A stretch of DNA of 64,000 bases from Bolinopsis microptera (GCF_026151205.1 NC_087083.1:3114536-3178535), one strand, 5' to 3'. Counted from the first letter of the stretch, positions 36,110 to 46,625 are shown. Notes: a model not told the origin generated them from the letters alone. Numbers and translations: made by a program.

Positions 36110-36440
36110 CTGTGTGAGTAGTTGATAATTATTCGTTGAATAAAGGCATAACACTATAGAATTTTTGTAACAATAATAAGTTATAATAAAAATACAATTT
36201 GGTAATCTTGTTTTGCTCTTATGAGTGGGTCAATCATTTATTTTAAATTGTAGTTGACGAAATGAGAGTCTCCACTCAGTGTGTTAAAACATAATTCTTT
36301 GTCAACGTTTCGGCTACATGCCTTTGTCATAAACAGGACGTACTGAAAACTTACATAGCTGCAAAAATACAATGTTAAAATAATCTATTAATACTACGAA
36401 ATATAACAACAACAAATAACATTTTAAAACACAACAACGA

Positions 36441-37245
36441 TCACATTTCTGGGTTTTCACGTTTTATTAGAACCGACTGCCACAATTGACGGTCCACATA
36501 GTCTTTACATCTTTTTCGAACTATAAACCGAAACGGTATGTTTGGCATTGAAATGTCTGCATGCTCCTCTAGGTAGTGCTTCCCCATGGCCGTAGATTTG
36601 TTGCCATCCCTTACTGATTTGTAGTGTTCCCAGGCTCTACTTCTTTTAAACCTACCAGTTTCCCCAATGTAGGACTTATTATATATTTGGCATATTAATT
36701 GGTAGCAAATGTTTTTGATCATGCAGGATTTATCGCACTGATAGCATTTGCTGTCACTTTGTTTATTGCATTTTGTTTGCTGTAGGCTAGATCTTGTTAA
36801 AGCTTCCATGAGACGTTGTCCTGATGTGAATGTTACCCTGGTGGAATCCAAGAGGTTTTGATTTCTTAGGGTATAGTAGACTTTTCGACACGTCTGTTCA
36901 TTTATATAAGGTAATGACTAATGATAAGTAAGCTATTTTTGAGTTCTTTTTAGGCGCATTTTGTTTTTCCAGTGTATTCTGTGTTTCTCGAATAAGTTTC
37001 TTGACAATATTAGGAGGGAAACTATTCTTCTTTAGCATATCTGCTATTCTGTTGATACTGAGATCTTGTAGTTCAGGTGTGGAGCTGTTATTGATAGCCC
37101 TTCTGATCTCATTTTTGGCTGAGTTCAGAATCGTTCTACGAGGGTGAGCAGAGGCATAATTTAGGAATATGTCCTGGCTGGTTGGTTTAACAAATTATAA
37201 GGAAAAATCTAACCTCTTGTCCACTGTATTCATAAAGATGTTCAG
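36441..37245 (-). pseudogene. Penelope-like polyprotein fragment, minus-strand half
   Basis: The minus strand repeats the coding sequence of 37254-38228. It is open from 36851 to 36441 (GIY-YIG region, with YNKSYIGET) but is interrupted upstream near 36915, where the reading passes from INEQTCRKVYYTL to a disrupted stretch. It lacks the final ~20 codons found in the plus-strand half. Confidence 0.75.
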
Positions 37246-37253
37246 GTCCAAAA

Positions 37254-38228
37254 ATGCAACACAAGGGAGATGAAGACACAGTACTATTGCTGTTTAACTA
37301 CATTAACTCGTTGAACAGGGATATACAGTTCACATATGAGTGCTCCAAAGATTGTGTTGCATTTTTGGACCTGAACATCTTTATGAATACAGTGGACAAG
37401 AGGTTAGATTTTTCCTTATTTGTTAAACCAACCAGCCAGGACATATTCCTAAATTATGCCTCTGCTCACCCTCGTAGAACGATTCTGAACTCAGCCAAAA
37501 ATGAGATCAGAAGGGCTATCAATAACAGCTCCACACCTGAACTACAAGATCTCAGTATCAACAGAATAGCAGATATGCTAAAGAAGAATAGTTTCCCTCC
37601 TAATATTGTCAAGAAACTTATTCGAGAAACACAGAATACACTGGAAAAACAAAATGCGCCTAAAAAGAACTCAAAAATAGCTTACTTATCATTACCTTAT
37701 ATAAATGAACAGACGTGTCGAAAAGTCTACTATACCCTAAGAAATCAAAACCTCTTGGATTCCACCAGGGTAACATTCACATCAGGACAACGTCTCATGG
37801 AAGCTTTAACAAGATCTAGCCTACAGCAAACAAAATGCAATAAACAAAGTGACAGCAAATGCTATCAGTGCGATAAATCCTGCATGATCAAAAACATTTG
37901 CTACCAATTAATATGCCAAATATGTAATAAGTCCTACATTGGGGAAACTGGTAGGTTTAAAAGAAGTAGAGCCTGGGAACACTACAAATCAGTAAGGGAT
38001 GGCAACAAATCTACGGCCATGGGGAAGCACTACCTAGAGGATTATGCAGACATTTCAATGCCAAACATACCGTTTCGGTTTATAGTTCGAAAAAGATGTA
38101 AAGACTATGTGGACCGTCAATTGTGGCAGTCGGTTCTAATAAAACGTGAAAACCCAGAAATAAATACTCAATTGTCTGAGCCCGTAAATGAAGGTGATTG
38201 GATAAAATATACTTGGAAGTTAATGTAA
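37254..38228 (+). CDS. Penelope-like polyprotein, 5'-truncated, GIY-YIG endonuclease intact
   Basis: Open for 324 codons. Residues 1-60 are the end of the reverse transcriptase (CVAFLDLNIFM then LDFSLFVKPT). Residues 100-190 are the linker. Residues 202-300 hold the Cys-rich segment (KCYQCDKSC) and the GIY-YIG nuclease: YQLICQICNKSYIGETGRF, KRSRAWEH, NKSTAMGKHYLE. The RT catalytic YxDD region is missing, so the copy cannot move by itself. The first Met is only where the frame opens inside the dimer junction and is not a natural start. Confidence 0.85.
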   Translation: MQHKGDEDTVLLLFNYINSLNRDIQFTYECSKDCVAFLDLNIFMNTVDKRLDFSLFVKPTSQDIFLNYASAHPRRTILNSAKNEIRRAINNSSTPELQDLSINRIADMLKKNSFPPNIVKKLIRETQNTLEKQNAPKKNSKIAYLSLPYINEQTCRKVYYTLRNQNLLDSTRVTFTSGQRLMEALTRSSLQQTKCNKQSDSKCYQCDKSCMIKNICYQLICQICNKSYIGETGRFKRSRAWEHYKSVRDGNKSTAMGKHYLEDYADISMPNIPFRFIVRKRCKDYVDRQLWQSVLIKRENPEINTQLSEPVNEGDWIKYTWKLM

Positions 38229-38361
38229 TATTGAACTTATAAACCTAGAAAAATTTGTGATCGTTGTTGTGTTTTAAAATGTTATTTGTTGTTGTTATAT
38301 TTCGTAGTATTAATAGATTATTTTAACATTGTATTTTTGCAGCTATGTAAGTTTTCAGTAC

Positions 38362-38403
38362 GTCCTGTTTATGACAAAGGCATGTAGCCGAAACGTCGAC
38401 AAA
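38362..38403 (+). other. Degenerate hammerhead-ribozyme-like motif in the Penelope terminus
   Basis: The stretch ctgtttatgacaaaggc, loop atgta, gccgaaacgtcgac has the layout of a minimal hammerhead: a CUGAUGA-like strand, helix II (ggc/gcc), GAAAC and GUC. The first strand is imperfect (the G of CUGAUGA is missing and bases are inserted). Similar copies are near 31840-31880 (plus), 30415-30452 and 36300-36335 (minus). Penelope-like elements are known to carry hammerheads in their terminal repeats. Activity here is doubtful. Confidence 0.25.
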
Positions 38404-38509
38404 GAATTATGTTTTAACACACTGAGTGGAGACTCTCATTTCGTCAACTACAATCTTAAAAAAATACAATTTCATAGAAAATTCACAAATATGATTGTAA
38501 ATACTCAAC

Positions 38510-38635
38510 CTGATCAGCAGTCTGTTTGAGCTGACCCATCGTTACATTGCGTATCTCCAGAACATACAAAGGAGGCGTGGAAACATTGCTCACCGTCCGC
38601 GCACTTCTCCATGTCATTTCCTTGGCATTCTCTCT
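38510..38635 (-). pseudogene. Locus A LDLa exon (LDLa-3/4 type) with in-frame stop
   Basis: It reads RECQGNDMEKCADGEQCFHA then VCSGDTQCNDGSAQTDC and then TGA, caused by three extra bases before the donor (tgctgatcag against tgctcag in its sister exon at 35987). SDQ has also become SAQ, removing a calcium ligand. The exon is phase 1-1, so skipping it would keep the frame. Confidence 0.7.
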
Positions 38636-38763
38636 CTGTGTCAGTAGTTGATAATTATTTGTTGAATAAAGGCATAACACTATAGAATTTTTGTAACAAT
38701 AATAAGTTATTATAAAAATACAATTTGATAGAAAATTCACAAATATGATTGTAGATACTCAAC

Positions 38764-38883
38764 CTGAGCAGTCTGTTTGATCTGACCTATCGTTACAGCG
38801 CGTAAATCCAGTACATACCCAGGAAGGGTGGAAACATTGCTCACCGTCCGAGCACTTCTCACTATCTTCATGGCATTCTCTTT
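38764..38883 (-). CDS. Locus A LDLa exon (LDLa-3)
   Basis: A six-Cys module reads RECHEDSEKCSDGEQCFHP then VCTGFTRCNDRSDQTDC. Phase 1-1. It has SDQ instead of SDE and Arg in place of the usual Gly before it. Confidence 0.75.
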
Positions 38884-39433
38884 CTGTGTGAGTAGTTGAT
38901 AATTATTTGTTGAATAAAGGCATAACACTATAGAATTAGAATTTTTGTAACAATAATAAGTTATTATTATAAGTATCATATAATATCTTTATCATACAAA
39001 CCATACTTCATAAAATGCTAAGTTCTCATGTACATGTTCATGAGTCGCTTTAGATGGCTTAAACTGAATCTTTGGATTTTGAGTTCTTTTTGGCTATAAA
39101 TGATAAAGCGATGTATAAATTTTTAGTTATTATTATTATAAAGGGTCTCAATAAGAGGTCTCGACTGCCTAGGCGTCAAACCTTGGCAGTCGGTAGTTTT
39201 CCTCTGGCCCGGGATCAGCTGACCCTAGGGACCAGAGGGTAAAGGTGTAGAGACTATGTGTATCTACAAATCTTTCGAGGTTGTTTTTACAAGAGACAGG
39301 GCTTGCTACGCAAGAGAAGAAAACCGGGAGAAACAATCACAAATTATACAAATAAATTATTATTATTATTATTATTTTTATTCAAAAATACAACTTGATA
39401 GAAAATTCACAAATATGATTGTAGATACTCAAC

Positions 39434-39556
39434 CTGAGCAGTCTGTTTGATCTGACCCATCGTAACATTGTGTAAATCCAGTACATACCCAGCCAGCATC
39501 TATACATTGCTCACCGTCCGCGCACTTCTCCATTTGATTTCCTTGGCATTCTCTCT
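39434..39556 (-). CDS. Locus A LDLa exon (LDLa-2)
   Basis: A complete module reads RECQGNQMEKCADGEQCIDA then VCTGFTQCYDGSDQTDC. Phase 1-1 with acceptor ctgacacag and donor gttgag. SDQ variant of the calcium site. Confidence 0.8.
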
Positions 39557-39699
39557 CTGTGTCAGTAGTTGATAATTATTCGTTGAATAAAGACATAACA
39601 CTATAGAATTTTTGTAACAATAATAAGTTATTATAAAAATAAAACTTGATAGAAAATCACAATGCTGGCAAGCATGACCGTGCCTCTTATATTAACAAT

Positions 39700-39840
39700 A
39701 CTATTTACCCCCTTTACTATTTACCCCCTTTACTATTTACCCCTTTTACTATTTAACCCCTTTACTATTTACCCCCTTCACTATTTACCCCCTTGACTTT
39801 TATACCCCCTTTACTATTATAATACCCCTTTATTGTTTTT
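39700..39840. repeat. Short minisatellite, ~19-bp unit tttactatttaccccc
   Basis: Six to seven degenerate copies of actatttaccccctt lie at the left edge of the host repeat that contains the RTE-type LINE. A related, shorter form is near 45115-45135. Confidence 0.8.
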
Positions 39841-40346
39841 CAGGCATTAAGACTCATCGAAAGTAGTTCAGCAGGTATATTTATGTTCAAAACATTCTAA
39901 TTTAATGTTAAATATGACAGGAATAAGAAATAGTTATGTGAAGGTTTTTAAGAAATTTGCGCAAAATACGCGCCAGCATGTTGTACGAAATTCGGTAAAA
40001 AACCCAAAATCGCCATATTCAGGTGCCTTAAAAACCGTGTTAAAATTGTGTTAGAGATCTGAAAATTTGCAGGGCGTCTAGACGTTGACCAAATCGACTG
40101 CAAAAAATGTTTCAAGTTTCAGGAGCATCGGGAAATGGGTTTTCTAGAACCCCTGTTTTACGACAGATTGTCGGGACATATACAGATATACAGATATACA
40201 TATATATTCAGGGATAGACGCTTTGCCAGTAAATTATAGGCTATATTCAGGTGTCAGTAGATTCAGAAGCTTTAAAGATACAGCCATCTCGGACCACAGG
40301 TCTTGAAGATAATTGTTTAGAATTTAGTTTACATTATATTAAAAAG

Positions 40347-43300
40347 CCCAAAATCAAGATGGGATCAACACTGTGTGCTGTGCTATTTGTTTTCGCTGTT
40401 TGTTCTTGGAATGTTAGGGGCTTGGGTAGTCCAGACACTGCGGTTAATGATAAAACTCGGTCTGAACGACTTTTGAAGAGGGAGTTACTGGGTAATGACT
40501 GCAAAAGGTACGGTATGGACATTGTGGGACTACAAGAAACTAAGTGCACTAATCAGGTTGATATCATACTTCACAACAACTACAGACTGTTAATTTTTGA
40601 TCAGAAAGAACAATGTCATGGGGGTATTGGATTTGTTATTAGCCCTAAACTGCAACCTTTCATCACAACTTTCAAACAGATCTCTGATAGAGTTGGGTAT
40701 ATTGATTTTTGTTTTACTCTCAAGGGTGGTAGTAATAAGAATTTCAGAATCATCAACAGTTATGGTCTCACATCTCTTCGTGCTCAACAACACCCTGACA
40801 AACTGTCTCAGTTCTATAGAGATTTACACAATGTATCCTCTACTCCATCAAAATGGGAAATGTTCCACTGCGGAGATTTCAACTCAAAGCTGGGTAAACG
40901 AACTAGGGTTGATGAACAATTAGGTCTGGAAGGTTTGATAGGTAGACATGGTATTGGGACTAGAAATGAAAATGGGGAGCATTTGCTTGAATTTATGGTT
41001 AAAGAAGACCTAACAGCATGCAATACTTTGTTTGATCATCCAAGTAGGCACAAACTAACTTGGACTGGTGAACACAGGACTAAGAGAAATACTCCTATAT
41101 ACGCTCAACTTGACTATGTGCTTTGCAGGAGGAGGTCTACGGTTTTAATAAAGGACAGCAGATCATACGGAGGCGCTGAGTTACGATCTGATCACAAACC
41201 TGTTGTAACTCGATTAACGCTGAAAAATCATGTTCTCATTCACAAAACCAAAAAATCAGATAGCACTCAGTTTGACTGTTCAACTCTCTACAGTGATAAA
41301 GAACTCAGACAGAAATATCAAAGTGCGATTGCTGAAAGATTATCGGGTAAAACTTATCCAGATGACCCAAATGAGAAAATGAATGAACTTTTTAGTGACA
41401 TACGTGCGTGTGCTGAAGAAACTATACCACTGAAAGGGAAATCCTCTAAACAAAATTTCTCCAGTGATCTAACAGTAGCTTCATTAGTTGCTAAAAAGCG
41501 TGATCAGACTCTGAAGATCAAATCAGCCCCAAATGGTAGTGATGTTAGTGGAGATAGGAGAGAAGTTAGAAAGATTCAGAATAGCATTTCTAAGAGACTT
41601 GTGCAAATAAATAACATGAAGGCTGACGCTCTAGCGGAAGAAATAAATAACACTGACGATGCTAGAAAGATGTTTGAAGCTTCAAGATCTTTAGCTGGAA
41701 TAAGAAAGTCGGGTAACATAGTGGTCAATGATATCAACAACAACCCTATTGGTACTGATTTAGGGAAAGCAAACACAGCGAAATCTTTCTTCGAAAAACA
41801 ACTAACAGAAGGAGTTGAAGCTGGCCTGCAACCTTTTACCTGCGATCCAAAACCACTTGATAACCCCATCACACCAGTTGAAGTTAAACTTGCTGCAAGT
41901 AAACTCAAATCAAACCGTGCCAGTGGTCCAGATAATCTCCAGAATGAGCTGATAAAGTACGCCCATCCAATCACTTTTGAGAAGTATGCTGAGGCAATTA
42001 ACGAGTCATTTAGTGGGAACAAATACATAAGTTCGAAAGGACAAGGTATTGTGACTCCTCTACAGAAGCCCGGTAAACCTAAGGGTCCCCTCACAAGCCT
42101 TAGACCACTTACACTGTTAAACGGATCGAGGAAGATGCTCACTCAAATTGCCTTAAAACGGGTTGAGAGTAGAATTGACAACTACACCATGCCATGGCAG
42201 AGTGCTTACAAGAGAGGTAGGAGCTGCTCTGACATTGTGTGGGCTCAGAGAATGCTCATATCTGTTGTAATGAGGAAGAAATGGACATTTAGCAAAATGG
42301 GTATTGATATGAGTAGAGCTTTTGATACCGTGAAAAGGGACACTATCATCAATGTTTTGAAAGATGCTGGTTGTTCGGAGGACGACATTCGTTTAGTTCA
42401 ATACCTTCTATCGAATACTCTCCTTAGAGTTCGTGTTAACTCCTCACTGTCGGAAGAGTTTGAAAGTTTACTCGGAGCCTTTCAAGGTGACAGTTTATCT
42501 GGAAAGCTATTCACACTTATTCTTGCAGCAGCCTTACACCACCTCAGAGCTGTATCTGGGAGACCAAACCCACCAGTATCAGAACTAGGTTTTCCAACTG
42601 AGTGGGAATATTCAGACGATTGTGACTTTGCTGACGAGGACATCGAGAAACTGAGAATTTTCCTTCCTACAGTGAAGGAGATTCTCAAAGACTGGAACCT
42701 CCAAGTAAATGAAAGTAAAACTGAATTCAGTACCTTCTACCTAGCGACAAAATCTGATAAAGATACAAACGGTCAGCCATTAGCTAATAACGAACCATGG
42801 AGAAGTAACAAGTCACTAGGTTCCTTACTGTGTACTGAGAAGGACATTCAAAGAAGAAGAATCCTAGCTGAGATTGCTTTTAAGAACTTTGAAAAAGTTT
42901 GGCTGTCTGGTAAGAAAATATCCCTTGAAAGAAAGCTGAGGTTATACGATGCTCAAGTTGTATCTGTATTGATTTACAACTCAAATAGTTGGAGTCCTAA
43001 GAAAGCAACCATGGAGAAAATGGACACACTCCATCGTAGACACCTCAGGTCCATTTTAAACATCAAATGGCCTAAAGGTATGATAAGCAACAAAGCATTG
43101 TATGAAAGGTGCAAAGTTGAAAAGTTATCCAAGCGTATTGAACACCAGCGGTGGAAAATGTTTGGACACATTCTCAGGAGTATGGAGAACACCCCAGCCC
43201 AAACGGCTCTCTCATTTGCTATTGAATCAGATAATTTATTCATTGGAAGATTGGGGAGACCTAGAATGAACTTGTTATCGGTTTTAAGAAGTGATTTAAA

Positions 43301-43469
43301 TAGTAGAAGTTTGCAAATGGACAACTTGTATGAATTGAACGAAATTAAAGATATAGCTGCATGCAACAGATGTTGGGAAAATCTTTTTCAAGGGTACAGT
43401 TTACCGCATTAAGGTATTTTTAAGAATCATTTTTGTCGGTAAGATCCTGTTTTATAATAATAATAATAA
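40347..43469 (+). mobile_element. Full-length RTE-type LINE, 3.1 kb
   Basis: It is bounded by 12-bp target duplications tatattaaaaag (40335-40346 and 43470-43481) and ends in an (aat)n tract. The inverted partner of the surrounding repeat (near 58790-58860) lacks it, giving an empty site. A single intact ORF, a 12-bp 5' leader and the short length fit the RTE group. Confidence 0.9.
40359..43412 (+). CDS. RTE-type LINE polyprotein: endonuclease and reverse transcriptase
   Basis: The start at 40359 was chosen because it is the first ATG inside the element; the frame's upstream extension lies in host sequence before the target duplication. The protein has 1017 residues. An endonuclease of the exonuclease III-like fold covers ~13-290: CSWNVRGLG (Asn18), GLQETK (Glu60), CGDFNSKLG (Asp173, Asn175), RSDHKPV (277-282). 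Reverse transcriptase covers ~510-790: SGPDNLQNELIKY, DMSRAFDTV (650-658), FQGDSLSG (708-715), and YSDD at 751-754, where most relatives have YADD. The C-terminal region has the WxxxGHILR-like motif (MFGHILRS). There are no internal stops, so it may be active or recently active. Confidence 0.92.
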   Translation: MGSTLCAVLFVFAVCSWNVRGLGSPDTAVNDKTRSERLLKRELLGNDCKRYGMDIVGLQETKCTNQVDIILHNNYRLLIFDQKEQCHGGIGFVISPKLQPFITTFKQISDRVGYIDFCFTLKGGSNKNFRIINSYGLTSLRAQQHPDKLSQFYRDLHNVSSTPSKWEMFHCGDFNSKLGKRTRVDEQLGLEGLIGRHGIGTRNENGEHLLEFMVKEDLTACNTLFDHPSRHKLTWTGEHRTKRNTPIYAQLDYVLCRRRSTVLIKDSRSYGGAELRSDHKPVVTRLTLKNHVLIHKTKKSDSTQFDCSTLYSDKELRQKYQSAIAERLSGKTYPDDPNEKMNELFSDIRACAEETIPLKGKSSKQNFSSDLTVASLVAKKRDQTLKIKSAPNGSDVSGDRREVRKIQNSISKRLVQINNMKADALAEEINNTDDARKMFEASRSLAGIRKSGNIVVNDINNNPIGTDLGKANTAKSFFEKQLTEGVEAGLQPFTCDPKPLDNPITPVEVKLAASKLKSNRASGPDNLQNELIKYAHPITFEKYAEAINESFSGNKYISSKGQGIVTPLQKPGKPKGPLTSLRPLTLLNGSRKMLTQIALKRVESRIDNYTMPWQSAYKRGRSCSDIVWAQRMLISVVMRKKWTFSKMGIDMSRAFDTVKRDTIINVLKDAGCSEDDIRLVQYLLSNTLLRVRVNSSLSEEFESLLGAFQGDSLSGKLFTLILAAALHHLRAVSGRPNPPVSELGFPTEWEYSDDCDFADEDIEKLRIFLPTVKEILKDWNLQVNESKTEFSTFYLATKSDKDTNGQPLANNEPWRSNKSLGSLLCTEKDIQRRRILAEIAFKNFEKVWLSGKKISLERKLRLYDAQVVSVLIYNSNSWSPKKATMEKMDTLHRRHLRSILNIKWPKGMISNKALYERCKVEKLSKRIEHQRWKMFGHILRSMENTPAQTALSFAIESDNLFIGRLGRPRMNLLSVLRSDLNSRSLQMDNLYELNEIKDIAACNRCWENLFQGYSLPH

Positions 43470-44363
43470 TATATTAAAAAGTAATTTAACGTCATCATTA
43501 CCACTTGATGACGTCATCAAGTTAACCATTTAAAAAACCTGTTTTTTTACAAAGTAATCACTTTTAAAATCGATTTTACGCCATTAAAGAGTAATTTTAT
43601 TCAAAATTTGAGGGCACATTAAAGTTAGATAATTGTTTAAGCATTCTGAAAATCTACCGGAAAGTTTCCCTACCTTGCTCCTTCATAAAGATATTTGCCA
43701 TTGAAGTTAGTGCTTTTTTGAAGAATTATTTTATAAAAACTTCAATTTTGCGATTTAGTATTCTCTGGTGTTGGGCTATCCCTTGGGTTTTGGAGCTCAG
43801 TTCTGCTTTTTACAGGTATAAATTGTGCATTAGGCTAGGTTTGAAGTTAAAAATCGAAAAGATGCACACGTGGGGACACGCCCAAATTGATTAAAAATTA
43901 CTAAAATCACTAAAAATTGCTGTTTTTACCATTTTCTGTAAACTTTGGTGTGCCGTGGTGATTACAGTTCTTCTTGAAATACTTTGAAACTTTGCATGCT
44001 TATCAAACTATATATAAAACACCAACACGCAAAAACTTACGGCGATTCAATATTGGATGCGCACGCAACGTCCGCTCATAGTTTGCACGTGCGAAAGGTG
44101 ATAATTTTGCTCATTCGTGATTTCGAACAAATTCTGCTTTACCACGACAGTTCAATGTCATTATATATAAATTTAATGCCAACTTGAATGAGTATAAAGT
44201 GGCAAATTCAGTCAGTGATCGACCGATATGCTTACCCAAACACAAGGAAATGTTTTCAAAGGAAAAATTTCGAAATCGTTGAAACTTCCTCCTTATTAAT
44301 GAAGATATCAGTTTATATTTCGACTTTATAAAGTACCCTGACATTAATAAAAAAGAGATGATA

Positions 44364-44882
44364 TTTGACGAAAACCCATAATCATGGGTAGAGTGGACCG
44401 CTGCCAGTGTCTCTCTTTCCCAAACAAAAGGAAATGATATTAATTTGATTGACCGTTTTCAAATGCAAAATGATACCGAGAATGAAATCGGTCGCTCGCT
44501 TTTCCCATTCATTTACAATTACAAATGTAATAGATTAAGAAGAACTACCATACCCGAAGACAGCTGTACTTGGCAATAAAGATTCAATAAACTTCAGCTA
44601 ATTCACTAACTACCACCCTTATCCCGAAATACTAGGTATCGACCCGAACGCAACCCAAAGAGATTATTACAGCATACAGTGATCGATGTAATTTATCGAA
44701 ACCTATTACAATTCGTATAACTATAAGCCGTGAATGAATGGGAAAAGCGAGCGACCGATTTCATTCTCGGTATCATTTTGCATTTGAAAACGGTCAATCA
44801 AATTAATATCATTTCCTTTTGTTTGGGAAAGAGAGACACTGGCAGCGGTCCACTCTACCCATGATTATGGGTTTTGGTCAAA
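44364..44882. mobile_element. MITE with ~145-bp inverted ends, copy 1
   Basis: The ends are inverted copies of aaaacccataatcatgggta followed by gagtggaccgctg and about 100 bp more. Copy 2 is at 57421-57934, and a half copy is near 45385-45480. No coding frame. Confidence 0.85.
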
Positions 44883-44910
44883 TTCACAAATATGATTGTA
44901 GATACTCAAC

Positions 44911-45036
44911 CTGAGCAGTCTGTTTGATCTGACCCATCGTAACATTTTGTAACTCCAGAACATACAAAGCGCTCATCAATACACTTCTCACCGTCCGAGC
45001 ACTTCCACTATCCTTCTTCGCATGCAGTTCCGATAT
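44911..45036 (-). pseudogene. Locus A LDLa exon (LDLa-1) with nonsense codon
   Basis: It reads IGTACEEG, stop (TAG), WKCSDGEKCIDERFVCSGVT, KCYDGSDQTDC. At the stop, the sisters have a Tyr codon (GYW), so a single T-to-G change explains it. The Cys pattern and splice borders (cccacag, gttgag) are otherwise intact. The symmetric phase 1-1 exon could be skipped. Confidence 0.7.
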
Positions 45037-45526
45037 CTGTGGGAATAGTTGATAATTATTCATTGAAAGGTATCACAGTACTGGCAAGCACGACGGACGA
45101 CCGTCAGCCAATATACCCCTTTTACTATTATACCCACGTACGTACATGACTATTTTTTCGTTCACTTAGACTCATCAGATGTCATTCAGCAGGTTTATGG
45201 TGTAGTTTTAGTTCAAAATACTCTAATTCAATCTTAAAGATGACAATAAATATAATAAAGAATAGCTATATAATTTGGCAAAACCCCAAATGCCAAAATT
45301 GCCATATCCAGGGGCATTAATACATTTGAGTTGGTTCGTTATAATTTTAATGTTTTACAATTTCATAATCGATATCGTTTTGCATTTGAGGACGGTATAA
45401 TTATTCAATTTGATATCATTTCGTTTTGTTTGGGAAGGGAGACACTGGCAACAGTCCACTCTACCCAATAGTATTAATGGGTTTTTGGTAAAATTATTAA
45501 TATGAATATGGTAAGATGGTATATAC

Positions 45527-45631
45527 CTTGATATCGCTTTACAGCAGCAGGAGGTGGAGGCTTACTCTTAGGAACGCGCTGTGGAAGCCGCCGTTCAAGT
45601 CCATTTTTGTTGCGTAAAGTAAAACCTGGAT
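45527..45631 (-). CDS. Locus A linker exon (basic and Pro-rich)
   Basis: This 105-bp exon (acceptor tatttttcag, donor gtatatac), phase 1-1, reads PGFTLRNKNGLERRLPQRVP then KSKPPPPAAVKRYQ. It follows the PAN domain and corresponds in position to the locus B linker at 56189-56336, which starts with the same PGFT. Confidence 0.65.
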
Positions 45632-46067
45632 CTGAAAAATAAATATGATTTTAAAAGTAGTTAAGTTATAAAAGTAATAAATCCAGAAAACTTTAATTAT
45701 GGAATTAAGAATATACGTCTGCACGGCGCATGGTAACAAAAGTAATTTTGATATTTTGTACCATATATCCTAGAAACCCTACCACCTACGAACTGAGAGT
45801 TTTATTAGTTAAAGTGGTAATTTCTTCACAGCGAGTTTAAATTCCCGCGCGTCAAAGTACTGACTCATTGCACGCGTGATACATATAAATAATTCCTGTC
45901 CACTAATTGGTTGAAATAAACAGTGCAGCGTCATAGATTTTTGGAACTTTCCAAAGTTAAATTTCTGCGAAATTGTAATCGGCAGAAATTTATTATCCCT
46001 ATATTGTTTTCTTATATCATATATGTTAGAGCAGAGCAAGTTTATTTATTATTAAATATTTCATTAC

Positions 46068-46231
46068 TATGATCAGGGGTAGTAGCTGTATTAGTAGCTG
46101 TATTGGTTTCCAAGCATCGTCTTTCTGCAGTGTACCAAGCATAGGCATTATCATCGGACAGAGTGTACTCACCAATAACATAACAAATTGCCACATCCAA
46201 ATGCTTTGGACTAATAACCGCCGCCATACAG
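46068..46231 (-). CDS. Locus A PAN-like domain, second exon
   Basis: The acceptor tttctccag precedes CMAAVISPKHLDVAICYVIG, EYTLSDDNAYAWYTAERRCL, ETNT..., ending at donor gtaatg (phase 1). If the donor is not used, the frame stops at 46042. Joined to 46511-46625 it completes a PAN/apple-like fold with Cys spaced C-x3-C...C...C...C. PAN modules bind proteins or glycans extracellularly. Confidence 0.65.
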
Positions 46232-46510
46232 CTGGAGAAATTAATACTGATTGTTAGGTTTTTATAGCAGTTTTATAATCAGTTTTATAAGCACTCCTGT
46301 GGTACTACTGCATGTGAGTCTTCTACATGTAACGCTCGTTGCACGTGTGTAATATGGCTCAAAAATGGTCAAGTCACCATTGTCAACCTGCAACAAAAAG
46401 GCAAGGCTTGGTTATAAGTGGCACTATGCCACTAATGATGAAAAAGAAGTCAAAGAGTAACAAATCATATACTTTGATGTTATAAAGTACTTAAAATTAT
46501 CAAAACTTAC

Positions 46511-46625
46511 CTCGATGTAGCGATACAGATATTCATACATGCTTTATCTGAAGAGTATTCAACTTCTTTTAAGACAGGTCCAAATGCCCTTAAGTCGGCT
46601 TTAAAGCAGCTCGGGTCAAGCCTCG
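46511..46625 (-). CDS. Locus A PAN-like domain, first exon
   Basis: It starts in phase 1 after acceptor ttttacag and ends in phase 2 before gtaagt. It reads RLDPSCFKADLRAFGPVLKE then VEYSSDKACMNICIATS. The C-x3-C helix (ACMNIC) is typical of PAN/apple domains. The phase matches the signal-peptide exon upstream (47755) and the second PAN exon downstream. Confidence 0.7.

Larger units (their letters stand above)
36201..38460. mobile_element. Penelope-like element 2, inverted dimer
   Basis: Target duplications aaaatacaattt flank it (36189-36200 and 38461-38472). The left half carries the element's 3' portion on the minus strand and the right half carries it on the plus strand. They meet around a short spacer (about 37262-37350) bordered by inverted copies of gttcaggtccaaaaatgcaa. 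The outer ends share the terminal block of element 1. The structure is head-to-head with both 3' ends outward. Confidence 0.85.
39845..44345. repeat. Intronic repeat interrupted by the RTE-type LINE; inverted partner 57945-59320
   Basis: The parts outside the LINE (39845-40346 and 43482-44345) match 57945-59320 in reverse complement. Shared blocks include aacccaaaatcgccatattc and cttgatgacgtcatcaagtt. A third, diverged, partial copy is at about 45090-45370. The family has no coding sequence of its own; it may be a non-autonomous DNA element. Confidence 0.75.

Noticed and set aside
41576-42142. 188-codon minus-strand frame inside the RTE-type LINE
   Set aside because: Shadow of the sense polyprotein with no recognisable domain.
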